A DNA stretch of 64,000 nucleotides from Maea johnstoni (Eukaryota; Annelida; Polychaeta; Spionida; Magelonidae), in assembly GCA_963942565.1 (NCBI GenBank), contig OZ012688.1:24284275-24348274 (forward strand). The letters are read 5' to 3'. Every line of letters begins with the position of its first letter. Position 1 is the stretch's first letter. Positions 41,461-55,800 of the stretch are shown piece after piece. Below the pieces are notes generated by a model. The model saw nothing but the letters and a program-made list of their open reading frames with translations, was not told the origin of the DNA and did not search any database. Both the position numbers and the translations under genes were made by a program.

Positions 41461-42063
41461 ATTCAAAGGCTATGAGATTCATGTGTGCATTTCAGATGCA
41501 GATGGATTATGCCGGTCCTGTGTTGTCACAGACAGTGATGTGGTAAAATACCATTTTCTATAGACCCCAAGGTGGATTGTTATAAACAATTGTAAAAGCA
41601 AACATGTCTATAATGCATAAAGATTAACCCATTCGCATCTGGAGTATACACATGGCCCAATGAATATGGGAACACCTTGATGACAAAGTAATAGCTTGAA
41701 AAATTGTTGACTCAAAGCTGTCGTTATTGTTTTGTTGGAAATCCTCCTTAAAACATATCCACATGTCACTATCGGACAAATTATGATGGAAATCGTCAGA
41801 CAATTTGTGCACATGAGATTTACGTTAGCACATTAACTTCCTGGGCCCATGTCACGCATTCGGCTCCCAGAAAACATGCATCAAGAAATAGGTAATATCA
41901 TTTAAGCTATGTCAGGCTTTTGTTATCATTAAAAACTTTCTAGAACCAGCAAATGAAATATATGAACAGTAAGAAGAAACTAGCTGACTGCAGAACCCAA
42001 ACAAACATCAACTTTTCTGATTAAAATCCGTTGGCTAAGTGCTGAAATTGGACCAATTCATTA
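41461..42063. other. no gene recognised
   Basis: Repeat-like scraps and two short minus-strand frames without support. Confidence 0.4.
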
Positions 42064-42319
42064 CAGTACAGACATTTAATTCCTGCACCAGTCGACCGGA
42101 CGTCTGTCAGTGCCTGGTTGTTAAAAGACCCATAGATAACATGTCAAACAATAGGCCAAGCACATCAATGACCCACGTAGCTTGCGAATCAAAGCTACGT
42201 TCATTTGTGAGGTCATCCATGCATCTATGTCCAGGAAACGTGGTGGCAATCGGGCGTGCGGTCGTGTATTATGCCCAGGCTGCCCACACATTTAGTGCAG
42301 GAATTAAATGTCGGCACTG
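42064..42319. mobile_element. Tc1/mariner-type MITE, sister of 36170-36435
   Basis: Ends CAGTACAGACATTTAATTCC and AATTAAATGTCGGCACTG, TA on both sides. About 80% similar to its sister. The 122-aa frame across it is an artefact. Confidence 0.85.
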
Positions 42320-43595
42320 TACCTGTAAGCAACTTCTTGATCAGGCCTCTTCACATAATAAAATAGTCATATGCTCAGGTGACCACTGCACAGCATTACA
42401 TATTTAGGAAGAGGGATAATACTAAATAGAAGTCATTAATTAACAAAGAGCTTTAGTTTCATTGATACCTATTTTGCTCCAGTAAATTATGTCTTATACT
42501 TATATTTCTGCAATTTGACTGACCACTAAAACTGTAAAAACAATTTGTACAGTGACAAGTGGCGGTTATTTTCTTGGAGAGGAAAACTATGGTTCACTGT
42601 ATAAGTGTTGTACTTGTTAACTTCAAACTCTTTCGACTTATCCTTTGTTTTGAGTTCCAATTTTACCTACCCTGCTGAATTAAACCTGTAAAAGACTTTA
42701 AACAATCTGGGATAGAAAAATAATAAGTCAATGAAAATACTTCGAATAATTTTCTTTCTTTTTATTTATTTTCTTTTTTTTTTTCATTTTATCCATGGCA
42801 GTCACACACCAACCATTTTACATAAATCAACAATTTCTTAGAATAACATTATATTATCAAACTTTCTCTTACACAGCCTAACACAGATTACATCTTATCT
42901 TGGAGTGAGTTGACCCATTCATGCTCTGAGATATCCAAAAATCCTAGAGCAACCTTAACCCTTTCATACCTGGAGATGTACTTGACTAGTAGCAGTTTTG
43001 GCTGATACGGGTATGAATGGGTTAATGAGGCAGAAGAAATGATCTCCATACTTTTGGCTCAACTGTACGTACAATTGTCATTGTTCGGCTTTAAGCCTTG
43101 TCCGAACTGAAAACTCTGGTACCTAGCAATCAGGATTGAGTGAGGTTGTCTGTTTTTTGAGTGATCTCACACTAATAAAAATACTTAGAGAATACATTTT
43201 TTTTGATCTTGGAGGAAAAGCTTGCTTTTCTCCTTCAAATATTTTCGAAATGAGGCTTTATATAAATTTAAGAAATATCTCTAAAATACAGGGCCATATT
43301 GAGTTGCTCTGGGGATAAGTGGATTAACCCATTAACCTTTTCTATGCAGAGACTACATTTGTCCTGCCTGGGTAAGTAGGTAAATGATCATGGGCTGAAA
43401 TACTGTTAGTTATTAGTAATGACAATAAGCAGATCTGATCCTGGTCCTGTGCTATCTGGAATCCTGATACATTTCATTGCCAGAAATAAAGAGAGCATAA
43501 AACTGATTTTCTCCAAAGATAATAACTAAGTTCGAAAGATATTTGTCTCACATGACAGATCTAATAAGGACAGGTAGGTGGGAATGTGACTTGGA

Positions 43596-43596
<1 letters not shown>
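42320..43596. other. no gene recognised; F2 pieces at 42910-43027 and 43180-43330
   Basis: ACCCATTCATGCTCTGAG, TTAACCCTTTCATACCTGG and GGGTATGAATGGGTTAA mark F2 termini packed into 120 bp; another ends at about 43327. Confidence 0.5.
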
Positions 43597-43667
<71 letters not shown>

Positions 43668-43744
43668 GTATATATATATATGTATATATATATATGTATA
43701 TATATATATGTATATATATATATGTATATATATATATATGTATA

Positions 43745-43775
<31 letters not shown>

Positions 43776-43780
43776 ATATA

Positions 43781-43864
<84 letters not shown>

Positions 43865-43875
43865 CATATATATAT
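43597..43875. repeat. (AT)n tract
   Basis: AT repeat with regularly spaced GTATATATATAT units in the middle and ATCATATAT near both flanks of the last block. Confidence 0.97.
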
Positions 43876-44605
43876 AACCACTGGAAAATAGGTAATACTG
43901 GTAATAGAAATTTCGTTCTATAGAATGAAATCAATGCTTTCAATAAACCCTCAAGTATCACAGTTCTCTGGAAGCTAAACTATTCTGAATGATGCAGAAT
44001 GAAAAGACTAGTTTATACCTGTCTTTAAGGTAGGCTGGGGTTATCAAATTACACATCATAATATCCCAATTGTCACAGAGCTTCAGCAACAACATCCTGG
44101 AAGTAGCCAGTACATATTATATGGTGTACTTGCAGGTATAAAAACATTGGTTGATATGACATAATATTTTTCACTATGTATCCCCATTGTCCGGCTGGAC
44201 AAGCAAGTCCATAGAAAACTCTTTCAAACTTAAACAATACTCTATAAGGCAGTCTTAACATTTCATCCCTGAGATGGTCTTATTATGCACACCAGGTTTC
44301 ACATGGTTTTAGAATCTAAGAAGTTCAATAACCCATTCATAACCAGATAAATCCATGGATTGTGCCAAAAAACAAATTTCTTGCAGCACAAGGGATAATG
44401 GCGGAAAGCCGTGGCAAATGATATCAAGTGATAATTGAATAAAAGATGTTTTATTCCCGTAGCAGAGAGGACTCCCTCCTTTAAAAACTACAATAAAATT
44501 GCCCTCATTAATGGGTATGTCGATGTAGTCAACCATCAGAGATTAACATCTTTGAAGTTTTAACAATACGAAACAATATTGATATTTCCTCATTGATACA
44601 ATATC
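43876..44605. other. no feature recognised, 3' flank of ECI2
   Basis: Two short minus-strand frames (62 and 75 aa) lack exon signals and family resemblance. Confidence 0.45.
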
Positions 44606-44611
44606 TTTATT
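44606..44611 (-). terminator. candidate polyadenylation signal of ECI2
   Basis: TTTATT on the plus strand is AATAAA on the ECI2 strand, about 235 nt after the stop codon. No closer AATAAA was seen. Confidence 0.45.
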
Positions 44612-44843
44612 TTTAAAAATACAGCCTGGCTCCCTGGGACCTTATTTTGTGCAGTGACGTCAAGGTGGCAGTCAAGTTCATTTCATATAGTTAAAAGTAC
44701 CTATCGTATAAGAGATAATACCTTTTCCCATTCAATATATGTATTTGGTAGCATATCTATAAAGGTACTACCCCTACACGAGAGTGCTCTGAGCATGAAT
44801 GGGTTACTACCAGAATTAAATTTCAAAGTTCTATGTGCTTATT

Positions 44844-44999
44844 TCACAGTTTCGATTGTCCTGAGAAGAATTTGGCTATGGCATTCATGCAGTCCTCTGA
44901 TATCCATCTCTCCACCAGCCTATCACACTCAGCCACGTTCACCTCATGCAGGGTGGCTCGCTCCACATTACGGATGGTCTCCTTCGCATAGACCAGACT
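44844..44999 (-). CDS. ECI2: ECI2 visible exon 9 (last), with PTS1
   Basis: Acceptor TTGTATTTGCAG; 51 codons beginning [20 protein letters not shown] and ending FFSGQSKL before TGA at 44846-44844. It is the C-terminal helical region of the crotonase fold. SKL at the extreme end is the canonical peroxisomal import tripeptide, as in human ECI2. Confidence 0.95.
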   Translation of the reverse strand, partial: SLVYAKETIRNVERATLHEVNVAECDRLVERWISEDCMNAIAKFFSGQSKL

Positions 45000-47900
45000 C
45001 TGCAAATACAAGTAAAATAAGCAGTTTATAGAAAAGCTTCTGCCAAAAGTTTACACATTCATGTCAGTGCACCTGGTGAAGGCCGGACAATTTTCAAAAA
45101 AAAAATTAACGCAAAAGCATCTTTCAGGAAATATTTCAAGCAAAATGCTAATCCAAATAAATGTCTGTACTAGAAAACTGAGACCAATAATTCAAAGGAA
45201 AATCATGAACAAATATCACAGGAAAATGACCTTTACAATTCATTTACTGAGATAAACCGATTATTTAAAGTACATCTTATGCTGAGTGATCCCTTTCTAA
45301 AAGATATATGAATATAATCTGCCAATAAAGCATGACTTTCAAAAAATATCTTAAGGAGAGCTATTGATTGTGCTAAAATAGACGTTTCTCTTTCGCATAT
45401 TTTAGTAAAGAAGTTTTGGTCAGAAAGATATTTCAAAAACGTGTATTTTGGGGTGCGGGGGAAGGAATGAGCATTTTGTTTTCACGGTTTCATCTTTTGA
45501 CTTCAGTTCAGCTTAACCCTTCCAATGCTGATGCTACTTTCATCCAAAGCACAAGGATGTGTCACAACCCTGTCATGTTGGCATACATTGGAAAGCTCTC
45601 GCTGAGTACTTTCAGATGAGTACCTATATGCCAGGGTTTCAGTCATTTTTCAGTTTTTCTTTCTTTTTGTATAGGCAAAAATTAGCCAGCAGCAGCATAA
45701 GGGTTAAGATGAGTGGTATTTCATTCCATACCTTGACAGGCAGCTGTGCCATGGCATCTATTCTGGCCTTGACCTCTTTCTGGAAGACACCGTCGGGGAA
45801 GACCTCCGCGACGAGGCCTCGCTCGCAGGCCTCCGCCGCACTCAGCTTACGGTTAAACAGCAGCATCTCATTGGCCTGATAATAGAGAAAAAATCACATG
45901 TTAAAACTGGGCTCTTTCTGGAAGACACCGTCGGGGAAGACCTCCGCGACGAGGCCTCGCTCGCAGGCCTACGCGGCACTCAGCTTACGGTTAAACAGCA
46001 GCATCTCATTGGCCTGATAATAGAGAAAAAATCACATGTTTAAACAGGGCTCTTTCTGGAAGACACCGTCGGGGAAGACCTCCGCGACGAGGCCTCGCTC
46101 GCAGGCCTACGCGGCACTCAGCTTACGGTTAAACAGCAGCATCTCATTGGCCTGATAATAGAGAAAAAATCACATGTTTAAACAGGGCTCTTTCTGGAAG
46201 ACACCGTTGGGGAAGACCTCCGCGACGAGGCCTCGCTCGCAGGCCTACGCGGCACTCAGCTTACGGTTAAACAGCAGCATCTCATTGGCCTGATAATAGA
46301 GAAAAAATCACATGTTAAAACTGGGCTCTTTCTGGAAGACACCGTCGGGGAAGACCTCCGCGACGAGGCCTCGCGCGCAGGCCTCCGCGGCACTCAGCTT
46401 ACGGTTAAACAGCAGCATCTCATTGGCCTGATAATAGAGAAAAAATCACATGTTTAAACAGGGCTCTTTCTGGAAGACACCGTCGGGGAAGACCTCCGCG
46501 ACGAGGCCTCGCTCGCAGGCCTCCGCGGCACTCAGCTTACGGTTAAACAGCAGCATCTCATTGGCCTGATAATAGAGAAAAAATCACATGTTTAAACAGG
46601 GCTCTTTCTGGAAGACACCGTCGGGGAAGACCTCCGCGACGAGGCCTCGCTCGCAGGCCTACGCGGCACTCAGCTTACGGTTAAACAGCAGCATCTCATT
46701 GGCCTGATAATAGAGAAAAAATCACATGTTAAAACTGGGCTCTTTCTGGAAGACACCGTCGGGGAAGACCTCCGCGACGAGGCCTCGCTCGCAGGCCTCC
46801 GCGGCACTCAGCTTACGGTTAAACAGCAGCATCTCATTGGCCTGATAATAGAGAAAAAATCACATGTTTAAACAGGGCTCTTTCTGGAAGACACCGTCGG
46901 GGAAGACCTCCGCGACGAGGCCTCGCTCGCAGGCCTCCGCGGCACTCAGCTTACGGTTAAACAGCAGCATCTCATTGGCCTGATAATAGAGAAAAAATCA
47001 CATGTTTAAACAGGGCTCTTTCTGGAAGACACCGTCGGGGAAGACCTCCGCGACGAGGCCTCGCTCGCAGGCCTCCGCGGCACTCAGCTTACGGTTAAAC
47101 AGCAGCATCTCATTGGCCTGATAATAGAGAAAAAATCACATGTTTAAACAGGGCTCTTTCTGGAAGACACCGTCGGGGAAGACCTCCGCGACGAGGCCTC
47201 GCTCGCAGGCCTCCGCGGCACTCAGCTTACGGTTAAACAGCAGCATCTCATTGGCCTGATAATAGAGAAAAAATCACATGTTTAAACAGGGCTCTTTCTG
47301 GAAGACACCGTCGGGGAAGACCTCCGCGACGAGGCCTCGCTCGCAGGCCTACGCGGCACTCAGCTTACGGTTAAACAGCAGCATCTCATTGGCCTGATAA
47401 TAGAGAAAAAATCACATGTTTAAACAGGGCTCTTTCTGGAAGACACCGTCGGGGAAGACCTCCGCGACGAGGCCTCGCTCGCAGGCCTCCGCGGCACTCA
47501 GCTTACGGTTAAACAGCAGCATCTCATTGGCCTGATAATAGAGAAAAAATCACATGTTTAAACAGGGCTCTTTCTGGAAGACACCGTCGGGGAAGACCTC
47601 CGCGACGAGGCCTCGCTCGCAGGCCTCCGCGGCACTCAGCTTACGGTTAAACAGCAGCATCTCATTGGCCTGATAATAGAGAAAAAATCACATGTTTAAA
47701 CAGGGCTCTTTCTGGAAGACACCGTCGGGGAAGACCTCCGCGACGAGGCCTCGCTCGCAGGCCTCCGCGGCACTCAGCTTACGGTTAAACAGCAGCATCT
47801 CATTGGCCTGATAATAGAGAAAAAATCACATGTTTAAACAGGGCTCTTTCTGGAAGACACCGTCGGGGAAGACCTCCGCGACGATGCCTCGCTCGCAGGC

Positions 47901-49467
47901 CTCCGCGGCACTCAGCTTACGGTTAAACAGCAGCATCTCATTGGCCTGATAATAGAGAAAAAATCACATGTTTAAACAGGGCTCTTTCTGGAAGACACCG
48001 TCGGGGAAGACCTCCGCGACGAGGCCTCGCTCGCAGGCCTCCGCGGCACTCAGCTTACGGTTAAACAGCAGCATCTCATTGGCCTGATAATAGAGAAAAA
48101 ATCACATGTTTAAACAGGGCTCTTTCTGGAAGACACCGTCGGGGAAGACCTCCGCGACGAGGCCTCGCTCGCAGGCCTACGCGGCACTCAGCTTACGGTT
48201 AAACAGCAGCATCTCATTGGCCTGATAATAGAGAAAAAATCACATGTTTAAACAGGGCTCTTTCTGGAAGACACCGTTGGGGAAGACCTCCGCGACGAGG
48301 CCTCGCTCGCAGGCCTCCACCGCACTCAGCTTACGGTTAAACAGCAGCATCTCATAAGCCTGACAATGGAGAAAGTTTAAAAAGGGCTCGCTCTGGAAGA
48401 TGCTGTCCGGGAAAACCTCTGCGATGAGGCTTCTCTCGAGAGACATGGAGTTTGGTCATTCTGATACTGTAGAATAGGAACTTAATCATGAGGTGCAAAT
48501 TAACCAAATTGGTGATTTTGGATTTTTCCAAGATGTTTCATTACGAAAAGCCACTAATGAAGGATAATATTCTAATGACAGGAATAATAAATCCGACTTT
48601 CATTATACTGAACTGACCCCACATGGAAAAGTTTGGCAGAATATACCACTTGGATTAATTTTCTATTCTACTGTACATAATGTACAATTACGGTCAAAAT
48701 ACGATTCCAAATTTGAGATGGATAAAACCAGGGTTATATATAGTGCAGATAAGAGAAATCTTTTGTATAACAGATGATACAAGTGATTTCACTAGGCAGC
48801 AGTGGTGCATCCAGTAAACACAATTATGGATTACAGTCGTCCAGCTAACTGAGGTTGCAAAAGTTCACAGTTTGGTAAAGAACATGCAGCCAGTATCATA
48901 CATATTTCAATACTTGATTTGTACAGCATTGTTTATCAAGATTTAAATTGCCACTGGAAATATTTAAAACAAAATGAATTGGTTTTTGACATGAGGCATT
49001 ACAGAGAAACATCAGATATGTGAATACATTAGGTGTTCATATCTAACAAGTTTTCCACAACCTATTAAAGAAAAAGGAAATTAAAGTAATGTAGACTTCT
49101 TTGAAGGTCATATGGTCAAGTCCTTAAACAAGCCAAATGATTGTATCCTCACAAATCCTTGTCTCTTATCTTTGCCAACTTCATATCATAAATAATCTTT
49201 CAATAATTAAGGATCTTTTCCACGATAACTTTTGTAACATGTAAAGAAGGTCAATTTCCTTTTCACCCCTGCCTCACATCAGAAGGACCCTCTAGTCCAG
49301 GGTCCTGCTGTAAAGATACTGAGTGATTTTCTGGTTGGTTACCTTGGCCGAGCCCATTATCTTTGGGAAGGTGACGGAGGAGCAGCCTTCAGGCGCCTGG
49401 CCCAGGGACGTGAACGGGGTATGGAATGTGGCCTGAAATAGGTGAGATAGGGAAAGTTATGATGATG

Positions 49468-49549
<82 letters not shown>

Positions 49550-52500
49550 TAATAATAATAATAATAATAACAACAACGATAATAGTAATAATAATAATAA
49601 TGATGATGATAATTACCATAATAGCAATAATAATAAAAATAATAATAATAGTAATGATTATAAAGATAATTTTGGTAATTATGACATTATTGGTAATGAT
49701 ATATAATCAAGCATAAGTGAAAATATACAAAATTAAAATCCAATTCAGATTTCATAGCAAAAAAGGTGATAATGGTTGGAAAATAAATCATTATAACTTT
49801 TGTTTATTATCATGATAATTACTATAATAATCAACATCCTCATTAAGATTACACTCATCATTATAATCAACATTATTTAAACCTTGAATTCTGCTTTAAC
49901 TGTTACAATTATAATTTTCCTCATAATTTCACTTTAATATGACAATTACTATCATAAATATGTAAACGCACATAAATAACCTCTAAATCTTAGTCAATAT
50001 AATTTGGAATAAAAATCTTTCATAATCACATTCAACTCTAATATGTATTAGATTGCCTGGAAAAATCAAAAATGGTTTAGCTCCGGTAGTTCATTCTGCT
50101 TGCAGCTGATGTGAATCTGACAAAGAATATAACTTAATATAATTAGATAAGGGAAGTTTTATTCATCCAACATCCTTACTACTTAGTACTTACCTTGTCA
50201 CTAGCATAAACGCAGTCAAAGAGTCCCATCAGAGAGACAGATATACCCACAGCCGGGCCGTTCACCACACTAACTAATGGCTTAGGATGGTCAATGAAGG
50301 CTGCCACAAACTTCCTACAATCAAAGAAACCCATGGTATATGGTCACAACATAAGTTATATAAGGTGAGGGCTTCTAGTCCATTGAAGGTACCCCAAATT
50401 CCCCAGTCACACAGACCTACACTCACCCAGGATAACTGTGACTAATTGCATGCAAGTGGTTATGGATGATTGTAGGTGGTCTTTACTTGGCAGATTTTCT
50501 TGAGTTGCAGTCATAGGGGACTGTCATACAAGGAGCATAGTAGATATGAATATATAGTTCCAAAGAATCCTTTATACCACAGACACCCAATTTGGGGGAC
50601 AGTTTTTCAATAGATGCAGACTTGTGCAATGGTCTGGGGATATTGTACTATGACCGATTTGCAATACCCCTTGGCCCCTTCACATCGCAATAGAGGCAGA
50701 TTGTTGTACTTTCAGTTGCACAAAGGTCTTGCGACCTTTCTACAACCATTTTAGTTTCAAGTGGTCATGGCCACGTCGTGACCATGTTCAAGACTACCTG
50801 TGGCCACTTGCAAGCAATATGATTATATGCCAACCTGGTCCAATGATAACTGACAGTTGTGAAACAATCTGTGACCCCACATATGACAACCTGCAATTTG
50901 CGATTAGAAGGTTATCATAGCTAGTCGCCTAGTCATATTCTGTGTGTTAAACCCCAGTCACACTATGATTGTAATCAGTTGTGACTCCCTGAATTAGTCA
51001 GAAGATGGTACGTGCCTACCTAGAGTTTCATCTAACTGCTCTCCTGTTGGGATACCTACTCATGTGAGCAATTTGTAAAGTGCATTCTGATTGGTTTACA
51101 AGAACTTTTCCATGTAGTCCCACAATCACAGTCTTCAACAACAGAAAAAGAGAAAAGACACCAGTCATGTTATAATTAAGATAAAGATTATATTAAGATA
51201 TATCATTATTAAGATGAAATAGGGTAAGGCCTTTATGGTTTGCACTAAGGTTCAATGCATGACCTTGACCTATACGTTGAAGGTCGTGGTGTTCTTGACG
51301 TAATAAGCATTGCTCACCTGAGAACCTCTCCTCCTTCTCTGGAAGCCTCGGGCAGAGAGGGCGCCATGCCTTGGAATTGAGCAAAGTTATTGAGATCGTT
51401 ACCACTGCTGTAAAAATCACCCTCTCCTGAAAATGAACACAATAATACCTGGTGATATTGCATCTCTAGAGCATGGAAAATGGCCATGAAAAAGGATAAG
51501 ATAAAAGATTCATTTAAAAAATGTAATTCCTGTTTGATTAACTTGAAAATTATTTCAAAAGAAAATGTAGGACAGATAACAAACTCCCCTAAAAAATTGT
51601 AGAAATTTTCTCTTTTTCAAAATGTATACTCTTAGGAATTGGATCATTCATTTAAAACAATTAAGCGGATTATGAGAATGAGTAATGTGAAGTAGATAAA
51701 AAATCTCATCAAGTTGCCAACATGCGTGGATGAAACTCCTCAAAACATTATAAACATTATATTATATCATACTATTCTGTAAAACTATGATTGTAATGAT
51801 TCAAGTCTATGGCAGTTATTGAAGCAACAATATTTTTACAAATATGCCACACCCAACAACTGTACATCTAATTTTTACACATCCTCATGTTGCCACCTAT
51901 TGGGCGGAAAAGATACTAAACAGAACTTACAATATCAACCATTCGTCCCAATGACTTCTTTCAGTATTCAACACTCAATTGAAAGAAATTTATGATTTCT
52001 ACTAGTTGTAGTTGATTTTTAATGTTAAAATCATACAACCCTACTTATGCTATCTTGAATTACAATGTTAATTTATGGAATTGAATGAAAATATATTTCC
52101 CTCCTTCCACTCGTTCTGAAATGTGTTACCTGTAGCACACTTTTAAAGGGACTAAATGCAATAAGCTTACCAGTGAAGACAGTGACTGTCACTGAGTCGT
52201 CCTTGCCTGCCTCCTCCAGAATCCTAGCAATCCCATTATACATCTGAAAACGGCACAGGAAGCATGCGTTATGCTTATTCATACATCTGCTGGTCCTATT
52301 AATAGCACTTTACAGACGTGTCAGTGTATGTTGTTACTATAGTATCATTATCATCATTTTCATAATTATGATTATCATTCTTCTTCTTCTTATCATTATC
52401 ATCATCAGTATAATCATCATATTACAATCATCATTATCATTAAAATTGTTGATTATTATAATTACTATTATAATTATAATAATTCTTATGTTCATAGTAG

Positions 52501-52805
52501 TCAGCATCATTATTGATATCAATATAATCATCATCATCACTAACATTGCTTTTATTATTATAATAATTGATATCATAATTATCATCATAACTTTTAGCAT
52601 AATTATTATTTTTATGATTGCTATCATTATTATTAGGATTATCATCATTATCGTTACTATCATTATCATTATCATTATTACTATTATTATTATTATCATT
52701 ATTATTATCATCATTATTATCATTATTATTATTATCATCATTATATTTATATCTTAATCATTAAAATTGTTATTGTCATTATTATCATTATTATCATCAA
52801 CATTA

Positions 52806-52839
<34 letters not shown>

Positions 52840-55800
52840 CATTATTATTGTTATTATTTTTATTATCATTATTATTATTATCATCATTATATTCTTATAT
52901 TTATCATTATTTTTTTTTATTGTTATTATCATTATTATCATCATCATTATTATCATTATTATTACTATTATTTTCATAATTCTTATGTTCATAGTCATCA
53001 GCATAATCATTAATATCAATATAATCAGCATCCTCATCATCATTGCATTTCTCAATAGCATTATCACTGTTAGAATTATCACTCACATCTAAGGTGATAG
53101 CATTTCTCTTCTCGGGTCTGTTGAATTTGATGGTGCAGACGCCGTTCTCCGTGGTGACGGTGAGTCCCTCTACAGTGCTTGTGCTGCCCCCTGCTGGTGA
53201 GGCTGATGTTGCGGCAGCCTCCGTACCCACCAGAGAGTTCACAAGCTCAATGTACGTCTTCTTGGCATCGTTCTGGAAAAGCAGTTCAAGGTTATATTAG
53301 TTACTTATTCATGTCTGTAGCAGCCTAAAATCATCCTCATTATCTTTGTCATATATTTTTGGCCAAAGCACTTTTTTATAATTTTTTTGAGAAGAAATGA
53401 TCAGAAATGAAGCAAAAACCAAAACCAAAAACAACTCCATGAAATGTTATGAGAACTTTTCTATCTCAAGATAGATCTTGTAGGTATTAGATATATAGGT
53501 ACCTATAGTTGACTAGTGACAATCACATCATTCATTGTCATGAAGCATATTCAGATCATGACAGGCATCTCTGATATACCTCTATACTAAGCTATAAAGT
53601 TATATTGTTAAGTTCGAAATATATTAGCAAATATTTATTTAGCGAATAGATCCATTTTTCCACAATAGCGGATAGTAATACTCGCATCTGAACCATCTCC
53701 AAAAGCGCCATCTGAGTAGTGGTATTTTAATTCTTGTACTAATCTACCACTCATGCCCGACGATACTGATTAGACCTTGTTTCATTACGACGCAACCACC
53801 TGACCAGTGAAATTAAGGGTTCAAGATAATCAGATCAGTCTATGAACGGTAAGAGTGATCGTCAAAATGGGTCTATGGTCTTTCTGCAACCGAAAGACCC
53901 CTTGGAACTATGCGTTAAGAGAAAGGAATTCCTTCCCGGCTCTGGGGTTCTATCTCATCGCGATAAGACCTAAGCTGTTGAAAGCAACATAAAACCCCAT
54001 TCCTTCCTTTTTTATTTGGTTCAATGCCAGAGATGCTGGTATTTAGGTTTTCTTTAAGCTATCAAGATGGCATTAGTATGAGCAAAATCATTGTCATCTA
54101 TAGTTCACTAGTGACATCACTCGTAATTCTATTGAACTGAGGCATAGAAGCAGCTGCTGTACTAGAGCAAGAGGCTTGTCAGTGAAGCACCTTGAAATCA
54201 ATAGCTCCTCTGTATATGTAGTCAAGGTGAGTTGGTGCAGCAGCCAGCACGACTAGTGCACGCCAATAGCACACACAACCATCTCAGGCAACACAGGCTT
54301 ACTGCAACAGCCAAGCACCCAACTTAAAAAAATAAGGTGCCCCAAAAAATAGTGATACAATTCAGTTTAAACCCTTGTGCTGCTGGTGGCTAATTATGCC
54401 AATATGAAATGATGACAAAATGTTGAGAAACGCCTAAATCCCTGGCATATGGGTACAAATCTGATAGTACTTAGCAGGAGCTTTCCAATGAATATCAATA
54501 TGACTTGGTTTCGATGATTAAATTTTGTTTTGTTTAAGAGTATATGGATGAAAGTTACCTCAGCATCAGAAGGGTTAACCCATTAATGCCTGAATTGTCC
54601 AATAACGTTCAAATTATATTGGGAATATCTTTGAGACCGGAGCATTTTTTGCAAAATATTCAAAAGAGAAATGTCAACTAGAAACCAAACCACATCTCTC
54701 TTTCAAATATATGGAGTAATGCATAATTCCAGAGTTATCTCCCAAAGCAGTCCAGATGCCATTTGCTTGGGATATCTACAGGTATGAAATCATAGCTGCA
54801 TGTTTTCATTGTATGATACATTTAAAAGGTAATGAAAACCTGACAATTTCCACTCTTGATAAATAGAAAGCCTACACATGGCTACAATTCGCGCTGCTGG
54901 CATTCAAAATTCTAGTTGCTCAGAGTAAATTTGTAGTAGCAATAGACCCTGAAACTGTCTTGTTGTGAAACCCTAGGGTTGTGAGAGAATGCAATGCACG
55001 GCATATTGATTCAGGGCACACTACACTGCCATCTACATATATACATGTATATTGATTCTAGCCTCCGTCCCTGCAAGAAGGATAATACTGCAAGAAGGGT
55101 TCTCAATCGTCGAAATAAGCATTGTTCCAGACGAAAAATATACCCACAGAATCTCTTAACCCATTTATACTCAGAGTTCCTTTAGATAGTATTGTCTGCT
55201 ACTCCTAAACTTTTGAAAAATTTAAGCAAAAATTCTGAAAATATTTGAATAAGAGTTGTTGTGTGGCTTCTGATCAATATTTCTCCTGCATATGTTTTCC
55301 AAAAAATGGATTTGTAAGTAAAATATTCCGAAAATCGTCAGGCCTGTTTTGGCAGCTCTGAGTGTAAATGGGTGAAGAACTTATGCTGCTGGTTACTTAT
55401 TTTACAATAAAAATGATGAAAGCCGAAAGAAGAGAAATCACTGAAACCCTGGCATGTGGTACTCATCTGAGAGTACTCAGTGAGAGCTTTCCAATGAAAA
55501 CCAACATGACAGGGTTTAGATGTTTTTCAAAATTCTTTGCGCCCTTGTGCTTTGGAAGAAAGTAGCCTGGGCATTGGAGGGTTTAAAATAGGGCTGTCAT
55601 TGACATCCATTTTTTTTCGATTCGATCATTGACATTTTATTTTTCGATTCCGATTATTTCGATTCGATTTTGAAGAACTGCACTAATAGAATATTTTCAC
55701 ATGCTCCACACTATTTTTGTGGCTAGGTTCCTAAGATTCGCACAGTGCAAAGACAATGAAGGTTTTCTCAACACTTTTTGATTGAATACTTGAGTTTCCC

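Noticed and set aside
45909-48440. Reading the 138-bp array as a repetitive protein or as many coding exons
   Set aside because: The period is a multiple of three, but each unit has an in-frame TGA in its intron part and no splice donor; only 45732-45875 is a complete exon.
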